A stretch of 64,000 nt of DNA from positions 1-64,000 of the forward strand of contig CACCYQ010000001.1 of the NCBI GenBank assembly GCA_902550285.1, read 5' to 3'. Positions 28,562 to 36,751 of the stretch are shown here, in pieces (position 1 is the first letter of the stretch; every line of letters begins with the position of its first letter). Position numbers and translations under genes: made by a program. The notes beneath the pieces were generated by a model that ran no database searches, was not told the origin of the DNA, and was given only the letters and a program-made list of their open reading frames with translations. Source of the DNA: an uncultured Pelagibacteraceae bacterium (GTDB lineage: Bacteria > Pseudomonadota > Alphaproteobacteria > Pelagibacterales > Pelagibacteraceae).

Positions 28562-29282
28562 AACTATTCTCCTTCAACCACTTGTTAGTTTCCTTCAAGC
28601 CGCCGAATGTATAAATGTGGAAGTTTTCTGAATATTTTTTTACTTTCCCAATTAATTCATTAGGGTCTTTAGGTCTCATTAAATCTAATGCCTTACTAAA
28701 ATTAGACTTAAGAAAGTTTAAGGAATTTTTTGCTCCTACAATATTAGCAAATTTAATTAAGCTAGTTATTTTAAGAGGGCCAGTAATTCCAACATGAACT
28801 GGTACTGTTTGTTTAGAAATAAAATCTATGATTGGCTGAGGATCTAATAACCATTGAGTTACTATATAATCAGCGTAAGGCTTTTTATCTTTCATAGCTT
28901 TTTCTAAGTCAGAATCGGATATATCAGGACTCCCCTCGGGATGTCCAGCGATTCCTATCTTCAATTGTTCAAAATAGCCCGTCTCTAAAAGCTGAATTGA
29001 ACTATCAAATTTTCCAACTGGTTCTCTACCACCACCAATAACAAGAACTTGTTTTACACCGCCATCTTTACATCTAGAGACATATTCTTTGAGTTGTTCA
29101 TCATTTTGAATAGATCTAGCAGGAAAATGAGGTATTGGATTAAACCCTTTTTTGGCTAGTTTAGCAGCTTGTTCAGAAGTATCTTTATAATCACCTCCTG
29201 GAAGCATAGTTATGTATACATCCTTTAAGGCTGGTAAGCTGTCTAACTCAGTTTTAGGTCCTATTTCCAAAGAAAAATTCAT
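28554..29282 (-). CDS. Methylenetetrahydrofolate reductase-like protein
   Basis: This 242-residue protein resembles MetF, the flavoenzyme interconverting 5-methyl- and 5,10-methylene-tetrahydrofolate, but is shorter than the usual 290. It keeps NPIPHFPARS and VLVIGGGREPVG in the positions of MetF's PHLT and LRGD blocks, and YIVTQWLLDPQPIIDF. It is coupled to the GcvT-family gene, which suggests it handles methyl-folate from demethylation in the oxidative direction. Confidence 0.8.
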   Translation of the reverse strand: MNFSLEIGPKTELDSLPALKDVYITMLPGGDYKDTSEQAAKLAKKGFNPIPHFPARSIQNDEQLKEYVSRCKDGGVKQVLVIGGGREPVGKFDSSIQLLETGYFEQLKIGIAGHPEGSPDISDSDLEKAMKDKKPYADYIVTQWLLDPQPIIDFISKQTVPVHVGITGPLKITSLIKFANIVGAKNSLNFLKSNFSKALDLMRPKDPNELIGKVKKYSENFHIYTFGGLKETNKWLKENSYV

Positions 29283-29318
29283 TACGGGATATTTATTTAT
29301 TTTAAAATATCTGTCTAT

Positions 29319-29341
29319 AAAAATCGGCTCGAGTGAGCCAA
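29319..29341 (-). terminator. Terminator-like hairpin after the second permease gene
   Basis: Read on the minus strand, TTGGCTC pairs with GAGCCGA (one G-U pair that only works in this orientation) around ACTC, followed by TTTTT. It lies 6 bases past the permease stop and would partly separate the transporter from the MetF/GcvT pair. Confidence 0.6.
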
Positions 29342-29346
29342 GAAGT

Positions 29347-30231
29347 CTATCTTTTTATGCCTCTGTGTTTTTGAATTCTTCGACCATATTCTTGAGTAAT
29401 TCTATCAAATATTATTGCTAAAGCTACTATAGCTAAACCATTCATTAAACCTAAAGCTAGATATTGGTTTGATATCGCTCTTAAAATTGGAACACCTAGT
29501 CCTTTTACTCCTATCATTGAAGCAATAACAACCATTGCTAAAGCCATCATAATTGTTTGATTAACCCCTGCAAAAACAGTTGGTAGAGCCAAAGGTATTT
29601 GTACAGTTCTTAACTTTTGTATTTTAGTTGCCCCAAAAGCTTCACTGGCTTCTATTGTTTCTTTATCAACTTCTCTTATCCCTAAATTTGTTAATCTTAT
29701 AACCGGAGGTATTGCATAAATACAAACAGCAATTAAACCAGGAATTTTTCCTATACCAAGTAACATTAAAATTGGAATTAAATAGACGAAACTAGGAATA
29801 GTTTGCATCATATCTAAAACGGGAAGCATAGCTTTTTCAACTCTGTTTGACCTTGCCATAAGTATTCCGACAGGGATTCCAACTGCTATACACATAATTG
29901 TGCATACTGTTATTATGGCTACTGTTGCCATGCAATCTTTCCACATGCCAAAATATCCAATTAACATAAAAGCTACCACACTCCCGACGACAAGTTTCCA
30001 ACTTCTTGAACCTAACCATGCCAATATACCAAGTACCAACATTATTATTGGCCAAGGTGTTGCTAGTAATAATTTTTCTAATCTAATTAAAAAAAATAAT
30101 AATGGATCAAAAAAAGCCTCTATACCGTCGCCATATGCTCTAGAAAATTCTCTAAATGTATGATCAATCCCTTTTCTTAATTCCATTAGGGAGGTACGTT
30201 CCATTACTGGAAATTTAGTTAAAAATTCCAT
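29347..30231 (-). CDS. proW: Second betaine-type ABC transporter permease
   Basis: The 294-residue ProW-type protein has about six membrane helices. Its ATPase-contact loop is EASEAFGATKIQKLRTVQIPLALP, followed by GVNQ. This is a normal single-domain permease, unlike the fused one at 4459. An AGGA ribosome site lies just before the ATG, behind a hairpin. No ATPase gene is nearby; the one at 3424 may be shared. Confidence 0.88.
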   Translation of the reverse strand: MEFLTKFPVMERTSLMELRKGIDHTFREFSRAYGDGIEAFFDPLLFFLIRLEKLLLATPWPIIMLVLGILAWLGSRSWKLVVGSVVAFMLIGYFGMWKDCMATVAIITVCTIMCIAVGIPVGILMARSNRVEKAMLPVLDMMQTIPSFVYLIPILMLLGIGKIPGLIAVCIYAIPPVIRLTNLGIREVDKETIEASEAFGATKIQKLRTVQIPLALPTVFAGVNQTIMMALAMVVIASMIGVKGLGVPILRAISNQYLALGLMNGLAIVALAIIFDRITQEYGRRIQKHRGIKR

Positions 30232-30247
30232 CTAATTCCTAAAAAAG

Positions 30248-30280
30248 TTAACGAGCCTATTTAAATTATAGGCTCGTTAA
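30248..30280 (-). terminator. Intercistronic 13-bp hairpin with T run
   Basis: 30248-30260 pairs perfectly with 30268-30280 (core CGAGCCTA / TAGGCTCG) around a 7-base loop. On the minus strand it is followed by CTTTTTT and then the permease ribosome site. Such a hairpin behind a binding-protein gene usually acts as a partial terminator or protects the upstream mRNA, giving more binding protein than permease. Confidence 0.75.
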
Positions 30281-30292
30281 ACAAATTATATT

Positions 30293-31312
30293 TTAAAGAC
30301 CAGCTTTGATTTTTTTAGCAGCTGCTGAAGAAACCCATTTACTCCAAACGGCTTCATGCTGTTTTAAAAATTCAATTGCTGCATCTGAACCTTTAGCTTG
30401 GTTGTCTGCCATATATACAAGCATTCCATTCATTACTTCACCTGGGTAAGTACGTTTTTCAACATAACTTAAAGCTTCTTTTCCGCCAGTTTTAGCAAAG
30501 TTTGCTGTAACAATAGAATTAACTTCAGACTTTGTCCATGATGTTGGTTTAGGATTAGCACAATCTTGTTCAGCTAAAGTTATACAGTTATCCCAGTTAT
30601 CTCTTCCACCAAATGGAACTCCAAAATCAACTGAAATTAAACCATATTTTCCAACCATTGATGTCGGATTCCAGTAGTAACCAAACCAAGGATTTCCAGA
30701 ATCAGCTGCTTTAGATATTGTACCATCTAAACCTGCTGCAGAACCTGGATCTATTAATACCCATCCTTTTTTTTCCATTTCGAAAGCTCTGAAAAGGTTT
30801 GCATTAGCTAATTGACATCCCCATCCAGCTGGGCAACCAACAAAAGCTCCTTTAGAAGGATCTTCTTTTGATGGAAACCACTCAGGATGTTCTAGGATTT
30901 CCATTGCAGTCATACCTTTTATCTCAGGAATTTTTTTAAGAGTTCCTGGAGTTATCCACCAGCCTTCACCAAGACCAGTAATAGGTGCTCCATTTGCAAT
31001 GATTAATCTTTTCTCTGAAACAGCTTTCTTTAAAGGTGTGTAAACAGCATTAGCCCATTGTTCTGGATTCATATCTGGTTCACCTTTTTCGTCCATTGAA
31101 GTAAAAGTAGGCATAGTAGCACCTGGTATTAACTCTACTTCACAACCATATCCTTTTTCTAAAATTATTTTATCTACATTGGCCATTAATTCAGCCGATG
31201 CCCAGTTTTGTTCAGCAATAACTAATTTTCCACATCCTGCGTTAGCTACACTTGAAAAAGCACCGAATAAAAATACTGACAACATAGTAAAAAGTATTTT
31301 TCTTATTTTCAT
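30293..31312 (-). CDS. proX: Second betaine-type substrate-binding protein (ProX family)
   Basis: The 339-residue protein has a clear signal peptide (residues 1-25, cut after VANA) and is therefore soluble in the periplasm. It starts the mature part with LVIAEQNWASAE and has Trp-rich blocks (GEGWWITPGT, NPWFGYYWNPTS) typical of quaternary-amine pockets. The ribosome site AGAGGAAAT is strong. It follows bhmT and dimethylglycine dehydrogenase, so glycine betaine is the likely substrate. It is distinct from the binding protein at 1362. Confidence 0.87.
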   Translation of the reverse strand: MKIRKILFTMLSVFLFGAFSSVANAGCGKLVIAEQNWASAELMANVDKIILEKGYGCEVELIPGATMPTFTSMDEKGEPDMNPEQWANAVYTPLKKAVSEKRLIIANGAPITGLGEGWWITPGTLKKIPEIKGMTAMEILEHPEWFPSKEDPSKGAFVGCPAGWGCQLANANLFRAFEMEKKGWVLIDPGSAAGLDGTISKAADSGNPWFGYYWNPTSMVGKYGLISVDFGVPFGGRDNWDNCITLAEQDCANPKPTSWTKSEVNSIVTANFAKTGGKEALSYVEKRTYPGEVMNGMLVYMADNQAKGSDAAIEFLKQHEAVWSKWVSSAAAKKIKAGL

Positions 31313-31394
31313 TATTTCCTCTTACGTAAGTTTATTTTGTAAAAGAAAACATATTTAAGCAAAAAAATCAAATTTGATTCAACTACAGATAGAT

Positions 31395-33800
31395 TTATGA
31401 TCTCATTTTAATACCTTTTGGGTCATACAAAGGCTGTTTTATTATTGAACAATCATAAAAATCACCATTAATTTCAACTTGAAACTTTTCGTTAGATTTA
31501 CAAATTGTCTCATCTAGATACGAGTAGGCAATACTTTTCTTTACATAGTGAGCATATCCTCCTGATGTTATGTAACCAATGCTTTTTCCATCTTTCATAA
31601 CTGCTTCATTGTTAGTTACATCAATGTCTTTAGTTTCAACAATTAAAGGAGTAAGTTTTAAATTGCTTTTGTCATTTTCTGCACTTTTTTTACCAATAAA
31701 ATCTTTTTTCCAATCAATAAAAATATCTAAACCGGACTCTTTAGCAGTAAAGTCTGGTCTAAAATCTAATGTCCAAGCACCCCAACTTTTTTCTAGTCTC
31801 ATCGACATTAAAGCTCTTCCACCGAATGGTTTTAAATTGAATTCTTTTCCTGCATTTTCTATTTCCTCATAAAGCTTCAATTGAAAATGAGGAGCAACAT
31901 AAATTTCGTATCCCAGCTCTCCAGTAAATGAAATTCTATTTACTATTGCAGGTACACCTGCAACAAACATTCTTTTTGTATCTCTAAATTTAAAATTATC
32001 ATTAGAAACATCTTCTCTAACTAATTTTTGAAGCAAATCTCTTGATTTAGGGCCGGCAATTGAAATTCCATGAAAATCATCCGATTTATTTATATATTTA
32101 ACATTAAATTTACTTATATGGCTTTCAAACCATCTTCTATGCATTTCTTGTGCAGCACCAGAACCAAAAATCATAAATTCATTTTCATCAAGACATGCAA
32201 CAGTTAAATCTCCGTATAATTTTCCTCTGTAAGTAAGCATTGGACTTAAGGAAATCCTTCCCTGCTTTGGTAGTTTTCCAGCTAAAATATGATCTAAAAA
32301 TTTTCTGGCTTCTGGACCTTTAAATTCGTGTTTTGAAAAGTTTGCTACCTCAATAGCTCCTACATTTTCTCTTACATTTTGAACTTCTTTTGAGACATAA
32401 TCATGAGATCTTGATCTTTTAATTGTTGGCTCTTCATGAGCATCCTCTTTATTATTTGCAAACCACAAGACATTTTCTAGTCCAAAACTATCGCCCATAA
32501 CTGCTCCTTTTGATACGAAACGATCATAAAGAGCTGTAGTTTTTTGTTTTCTACCTTTTGGTAAAGTTTCATTAGGAAAGGTCATAATAAATCTTCTTTC
32601 ATAATTTTCTGAAGATTTAATTGTTCCATATTCAGGAGATGCATAATCTCCAAATCTTGCAATATCCATTGCCCAAACATCAATTGATGGTTCTCCGTCG
32701 ATTATCCATTCAGCAATACATTTTCCAACACCACCACCTTGACAGAACCCTGCCATAACACCAACTGCAACCCAATAGTTCTTCATACCAGGCACGGGTC
32801 CAATTAGAGGACTACCATCTGGACCAAATGTAAAAGGGCCGTTTACAATGTTTTTAATACCTGCTTTTTCTAAAGCTGGCATTCTTTCAAAACCAATTGC
32901 TAGCCTGTCTTGTATATTATCTAGCTTTGGTTCTAAAAGTTCATGGCCAAAATTCATTGGTGTACCATTTACTTTCCATGGAGTAGATTTTGGTTCATAA
33001 GTTCCAAGCAACATTCCTTTGCCTTCTTGTCTAAAATATATATTTCCTTCAAAGTCTGTTCCTATTGGTAATCGTTGATCACCCATTGCTTCTATTTCTG
33101 GAATAGCTTCTGTAATTAAATAATGATGCTCCATTGGTTGAACAGGTAAATTCAATCCCGCTAATTTACCGACTTCTCTTGCCCACAAACCTCCAGCATT
33201 AATAACTATTTCTGCATTAATATTTCCTTTGTCAGTAATTACTTCCCAAGTTCCATCATTTTTTTGTTTAGTATCTTTAACAGTTGTATGAGTATAATAT
33301 TTTCCTCCGTGCACTTTTGCAGCTTTGGCAAAAGCATAGGTTACTCCAGATGGGTCAACTTCACCATCAATTGGATCCCATAATGCTAAAAGATATCTTT
33401 TAGGATCGATCAATGGATTTTTCTTTTTAACTTCTTCTAGAGAAATAAATTCTTGATCAAGACCCATGTATCTTGCTTTTGATCTTTCTCTTTTTAAATA
33501 GTCAGCCCAAACTTCATTAGAAGCTAAATAAAAACCTCCACTTGGTTTAAATCCAATTGCGTGTCCAGACTCTTTTTCAATTTCTTTATAAAGGCCAATA
33601 GTATAAGCCATCATTCTTGAAATGTTTGGATCAGAAGAAATTACGTGAACATTTCCTGCGGCATGCCAAGAAGAGCCAGAAGTTAATTCGTTTCTCTCTA
33701 AAAGAATACAATCTTTTAAACCGAATTTAGATAGATGATAAAGTATAGAACAACCAACTACACCACCACCTATTACAACTACTTTGGCATGTTTTTCCAT
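31395..33800 (-). CDS. Dimethylglycine dehydrogenase
   Basis: This two-part enzyme takes dimethylglycine to sarcosine and passes the carbon to folate. Of its 801 residues, the first 400 form an FAD domain (VVIGGGVVGCSILYHLS at 8-24; His46 in SGSSWHAAG, the usual site of covalent FAD). The rest is a GcvT domain (AGPKSRDLLQKL, SFTGELGYEIYVAP). Length matches the family. Sarcosine dehydrogenase is close in sequence, but the adjacent bhmT makes dimethylglycine and soxBDAG would take the sarcosine. It starts 9 bases after bhmT. Confidence 0.87.
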   Translation of the reverse strand: MEKHAKVVVIGGGVVGCSILYHLSKFGLKDCILLERNELTSGSSWHAAGNVHVISSDPNISRMMAYTIGLYKEIEKESGHAIGFKPSGGFYLASNEVWADYLKRERSKARYMGLDQEFISLEEVKKKNPLIDPKRYLLALWDPIDGEVDPSGVTYAFAKAAKVHGGKYYTHTTVKDTKQKNDGTWEVITDKGNINAEIVINAGGLWAREVGKLAGLNLPVQPMEHHYLITEAIPEIEAMGDQRLPIGTDFEGNIYFRQEGKGMLLGTYEPKSTPWKVNGTPMNFGHELLEPKLDNIQDRLAIGFERMPALEKAGIKNIVNGPFTFGPDGSPLIGPVPGMKNYWVAVGVMAGFCQGGGVGKCIAEWIIDGEPSIDVWAMDIARFGDYASPEYGTIKSSENYERRFIMTFPNETLPKGRKQKTTALYDRFVSKGAVMGDSFGLENVLWFANNKEDAHEEPTIKRSRSHDYVSKEVQNVRENVGAIEVANFSKHEFKGPEARKFLDHILAGKLPKQGRISLSPMLTYRGKLYGDLTVACLDENEFMIFGSGAAQEMHRRWFESHISKFNVKYINKSDDFHGISIAGPKSRDLLQKLVREDVSNDNFKFRDTKRMFVAGVPAIVNRISFTGELGYEIYVAPHFQLKLYEEIENAGKEFNLKPFGGRALMSMRLEKSWGAWTLDFRPDFTAKESGLDIFIDWKKDFIGKKSAENDKSNLKLTPLIVETKDIDVTNNEAVMKDGKSIGYITSGGYAHYVKKSIAYSYLDETICKSNEKFQVEINGDFYDCSIIKQPLYDPKGIKMRS

Positions 33801-33809
33801 TACAGAATA

Positions 33810-34856
33810 TTATAAAGTTTTTGCTGCGTCTGTGTTGTGTTTTTTTAAACTTGAATCAGTTCCATGTGCATAGTGCTTAGACATATCCGGGTAGTACTTA
33901 TATGAAATAGGTTTTCTGCCCAACGCAACTGCCATTTCTCTAACATGGTGAGGTTCTGCTCCACAACATATTCCTATAAAATTAATTTTTTTTTCTGCAC
34001 ATTCTTTTGCAAATTCTGCCATTTCAAATCTATTACAATACAAATTGTCTAATGCAACAGGGAAGGCATTTCCACCAGGTATGCAGTCACAACCATCATC
34101 AATCTGATTTAAAAAACCAGGATTTTTTTCTGTAGTTCTATAAGGAACAGGTAGTGCAGCAACATGACAAGAAACTGCTTTTCTTATTTCTGGTAAAAGT
34201 TTCATTGTCATTTTTGGACCCCTGAAGCAATTTAAACCAACAACATCAGCTCCGTTATCTTCTAGTATTTTGCACGCTTCTCCAGGTGAAGTTCCTTCTC
34301 TTGTTTTACCATCTCTTCTAAAAGCATAATTACAAACGGCTATTAAACCTGCATCTTTAATAACTTTAAGTGCAATTTTTAATTCTTCTACCCAAGTTAT
34401 TGTTTCAGCAATAACAAAATCAACTCCTGCTTCTTTTGCCCAACCAACTTGTTCTTCAAACATTTTTTGACACTCAATATTGCTTTTTTTATCGTTTGGA
34501 TCATATAAATTTGTATTAGCTACATTTCCTGCTACCAACAGATCAAGATCTTTAAATTCATCTCTTGCATCTTTGGCAATTTTTAAAGCATTTTTTTGTA
34601 GTGGTTCAAGAAGATTTTCTTTTCCAATTATTCTAAGTTTTTCTCTATGTCCGTAATAAGTAAATGCTTGAACAACTTCACTTCCCGATCTTATAAATTC
34701 TCTGTGCAATTGTGAAACTACTTCTGGATGCTCTAAAACTACTTCAGGTACAAAAGCCCCAGCTTGTAAATAACCTCTTCTTTCCATTGCAAAAAGATAA
34801 CCTTCTGCACAAAGGACAGGTCCGTTATTAAGCCTTTCAATTAAATTTTTTCCCAT
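33810..34856 (-). CDS. bhmT: Betaine-homocysteine S-methyltransferase
   Basis: BhmT moves one methyl of glycine betaine to homocysteine, giving methionine and dimethylglycine. The 348-residue protein has the zinc ligands Cys210 (GLNCFRG), Cys297 and Cys298 (GICCGAEPHHVREMA), and an early GPVLCAEGY loop. Its ATG has an AAGGA site. It is the first gene of the minus-strand betaine locus and is divergent from a SAM methyltransferase. In an organism with limited sulfur assimilation it also supplies methionine. Confidence 0.9.
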   Translation of the reverse strand: MGKNLIERLNNGPVLCAEGYLFAMERRGYLQAGAFVPEVVLEHPEVVSQLHREFIRSGSEVVQAFTYYGHREKLRIIGKENLLEPLQKNALKIAKDARDEFKDLDLLVAGNVANTNLYDPNDKKSNIECQKMFEEQVGWAKEAGVDFVIAETITWVEELKIALKVIKDAGLIAVCNYAFRRDGKTREGTSPGEACKILEDNGADVVGLNCFRGPKMTMKLLPEIRKAVSCHVAALPVPYRTTEKNPGFLNQIDDGCDCIPGGNAFPVALDNLYCNRFEMAEFAKECAEKKINFIGICCGAEPHHVREMAVALGRKPISYKYYPDMSKHYAHGTDSSLKKHNTDAAKTL

Positions 34857-34945
34857 AAGCTTTTCCTTTTTTTTAATAGCTAATCATATTTTTATTCATT
34901 TTAAAATATATTTGTGAAGTTCAATTTTTACTGGTAGCCTTTAGA

Positions 34946-35575
34946 ATGGCACAAAAAGACGTAGGAAATAAAATACCAATATACAAATTAAAAAAAACCG
35001 ATGAGGTAATGAAATATTACGATGAATGGGGAGAAGGTAATAAATATGACAAAGATATGGTTGACTGGAATTATACAGGACCAAAGGAAACATCGGAGGT
35101 ATTGGTTAAACATCAGAAAAATAAGGATGCTAAAATTTATGATGCTGGTTGTGGCACTGGATTAGTAGGTGTTGAACTTAAGAAGTATGGTTTTTCAAAT
35201 TTTTATGGCGCAGATCTTTCACAAAAACTTTTAGATCTAGTTCCAAAAGATCTTTATCAAAAGTTAGATAAAGTTGATTTAAATAAAACAATACAAGAGA
35301 AAGATAACTATTTTGATGTTGTTATGTGTGTAGGCACTTTTACTTTTGGACATGTAAAACCTCCAGCTTTAGATGAATTTATAAGGATTACAAAAAACAA
35401 AGGATTAATTTGTTTTACAATAAATGAAGGTATTCATGAAGAATATGGTTTTGATAAAAAAATAGACCAACTCAAAAAAGATAATAAATGGAAAGAAATA
35501 GAATTTTTTAAATCAAATTATATAGCAAGCAAAGATGTAAATGCTTGGCTTGGCCTTTACGAGGTTATCAAGTAG
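34946..35575 (+). CDS. Class I SAM-dependent methyltransferase
   Basis: The 209-residue protein has the SAM motif I DAGCGTGLVGVELKKYG near residues 66-82 and the acidic post-I GADLSQKLLDL. The VMCVGTFTFGHVKP block is motif IV-like. No further domain tells the substrate. Its stop TAG overlaps the GTG start of the Rieske gene by one base, so the two are translated together. Small-molecule methylation is more likely than nucleic acid. Confidence 0.78.
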   Translation: MAQKDVGNKIPIYKLKKTDEVMKYYDEWGEGNKYDKDMVDWNYTGPKETSEVLVKHQKNKDAKIYDAGCGTGLVGVELKKYGFSNFYGADLSQKLLDLVPKDLYQKLDKVDLNKTIQEKDNYFDVVMCVGTFTFGHVKPPALDEFIRITKNKGLICFTINEGIHEEYGFDKKIDQLKKDNKWKEIEFFKSNYIASKDVNAWLGLYEVIK

Positions 35576-36750
35576 TGTCAGAAGTATATAACATCATAGA
35601 AAAGAAAAAGTTAGATGTTGTAAGCAATCCAATAGAAAAATCACATGGTCTTCCAAATGAATGTTATACAAGTGAAAAATATACTCAACTAGAAAGAAAA
35701 AAACTATTTGAAGATAAATGGGTTGTTATAGGTGTAGCAAGCTCATTACCAAATAAAGGCGATGCAAAACCTTTTGATCTATTAGGTATTCCAATAATAA
35801 TTTTAAGAGATAAAAAAAATAAAATACGAGTTTTTCACAATGTTTGTAGTCATAGAGGATACAAAATTTTACAAAAAAGCTGCAAAATTAAAAATCTTAT
35901 AAGATGCCCATATCATTCTTGGTCCTATGATACGAGTGGCAAACTAATTGCAACTCCACATTTAGGAGGAATGAATAAACATGAATGTAAAAAATTTGAT
36001 AAATCTAAAAGTAATTTGAAAGAAATTAGATCAAGTGTTTGGTTGGATATGATATTTATAAACATTAGTGAAAATGAAATTTCATTTGAAAAATACATCA
36101 AACCCTTAAGTGATAGATGGGAACAGTTTTGGCCTAAAAAGGATAGAAAACTAATGGTTTATTCAAATGATTTTGGATATTTTAATTTAAATGCAAAATG
36201 TAATTGGAAATTTGCAATAGAAAATTATTGTGAAAGTTATCATTTGCCATGGGTGCATCCTGGTTTAAATTCTTATTCGAAAATTAGTGATCACTATCAT
36301 ATTCAAGGATTACCCAATCGTTTTGCAGGACAAGGTACTAAAGTTTATAATCCAAAACTTAAGGGAAAAGAAAAATTTCCTTGTTTTCCAAACTGGCCTA
36401 AAGATAAAGAACATATTGCAGAGTATGTAGCTTTATTTCCTAATGTTATGTTAGGTATTCATAAGGATCATTTTTATGCATACTGGCTTGAGCCAGTGGA
36501 TCATAAATTTACTAAAGAACATATGGAGATTTATTATGTGGGAGAAAAAGCCGCTAATTCACAAAAATATAAATCTTTAAGAAAACAGAATCACAAACTT
36601 TGGAAAAGTGTTCAAATTGAAGATGTTGGCATAATTGAAGGTATGCAAGAAGGAAGAAATTCACCATCTTATAATGGTGGAAATTTTTCACCAGTTATGG
36701 ATAATCCAACTCATCACTTTCACAAATGGGTTGCTACAAATATAGTTTAA
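35575..36750 (+). CDS. Rieske oxygenase alpha subunit, probably acting on a quaternary amine
   Basis: I choose the GTG at 35575, which overlaps the upstream stop by one base; an upstream ATG at 35545 would lie inside the methyltransferase gene. The 391-residue protein has the Rieske ligands Cys91, His93, Cys111 and His114 and the iron ligands His223 and His228. The bridging residue, normally Asp, is Glu220 (ENYCESYH). A bridging Glu is known in the carnitine oxygenase CntA and relatives, so choline, betaine, carnitine or proline betaine are candidates. No reductase partner is encoded nearby. Confidence 0.82.
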   Translation: MSEVYNIIEKKKLDVVSNPIEKSHGLPNECYTSEKYTQLERKKLFEDKWVVIGVASSLPNKGDAKPFDLLGIPIIILRDKKNKIRVFHNVCSHRGYKILQKSCKIKNLIRCPYHSWSYDTSGKLIATPHLGGMNKHECKKFDKSKSNLKEIRSSVWLDMIFINISENEISFEKYIKPLSDRWEQFWPKKDRKLMVYSNDFGYFNLNAKCNWKFAIENYCESYHLPWVHPGLNSYSKISDHYHIQGLPNRFAGQGTKVYNPKLKGKEKFPCFPNWPKDKEHIAEYVALFPNVMLGIHKDHFYAYWLEPVDHKFTKEHMEIYYVGEKAANSQKYKSLRKQNHKLWKSVQIEDVGIIEGMQEGRNSPSYNGGNFSPVMDNPTHHFHKWVATNIV

Positions 36751-36751
36751 C

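Noticed and set aside
31366-31379. AATCAAATTTGATT with seven T before proX
   Set aside because: The stem is only 5 bp and all but two pairs are A-T. Too weak to call a terminator alone.
34857-34945. Possible SAM-type riboswitch before bhmT
   Set aside because: SAR11 is known to use SAM-V riboswitches near methionine genes, and GATTAGCTATTA followed by AAAAAAAAGGA looks faintly similar. I could not build a convincing stem or pseudoknot. A covariance-model search would decide.
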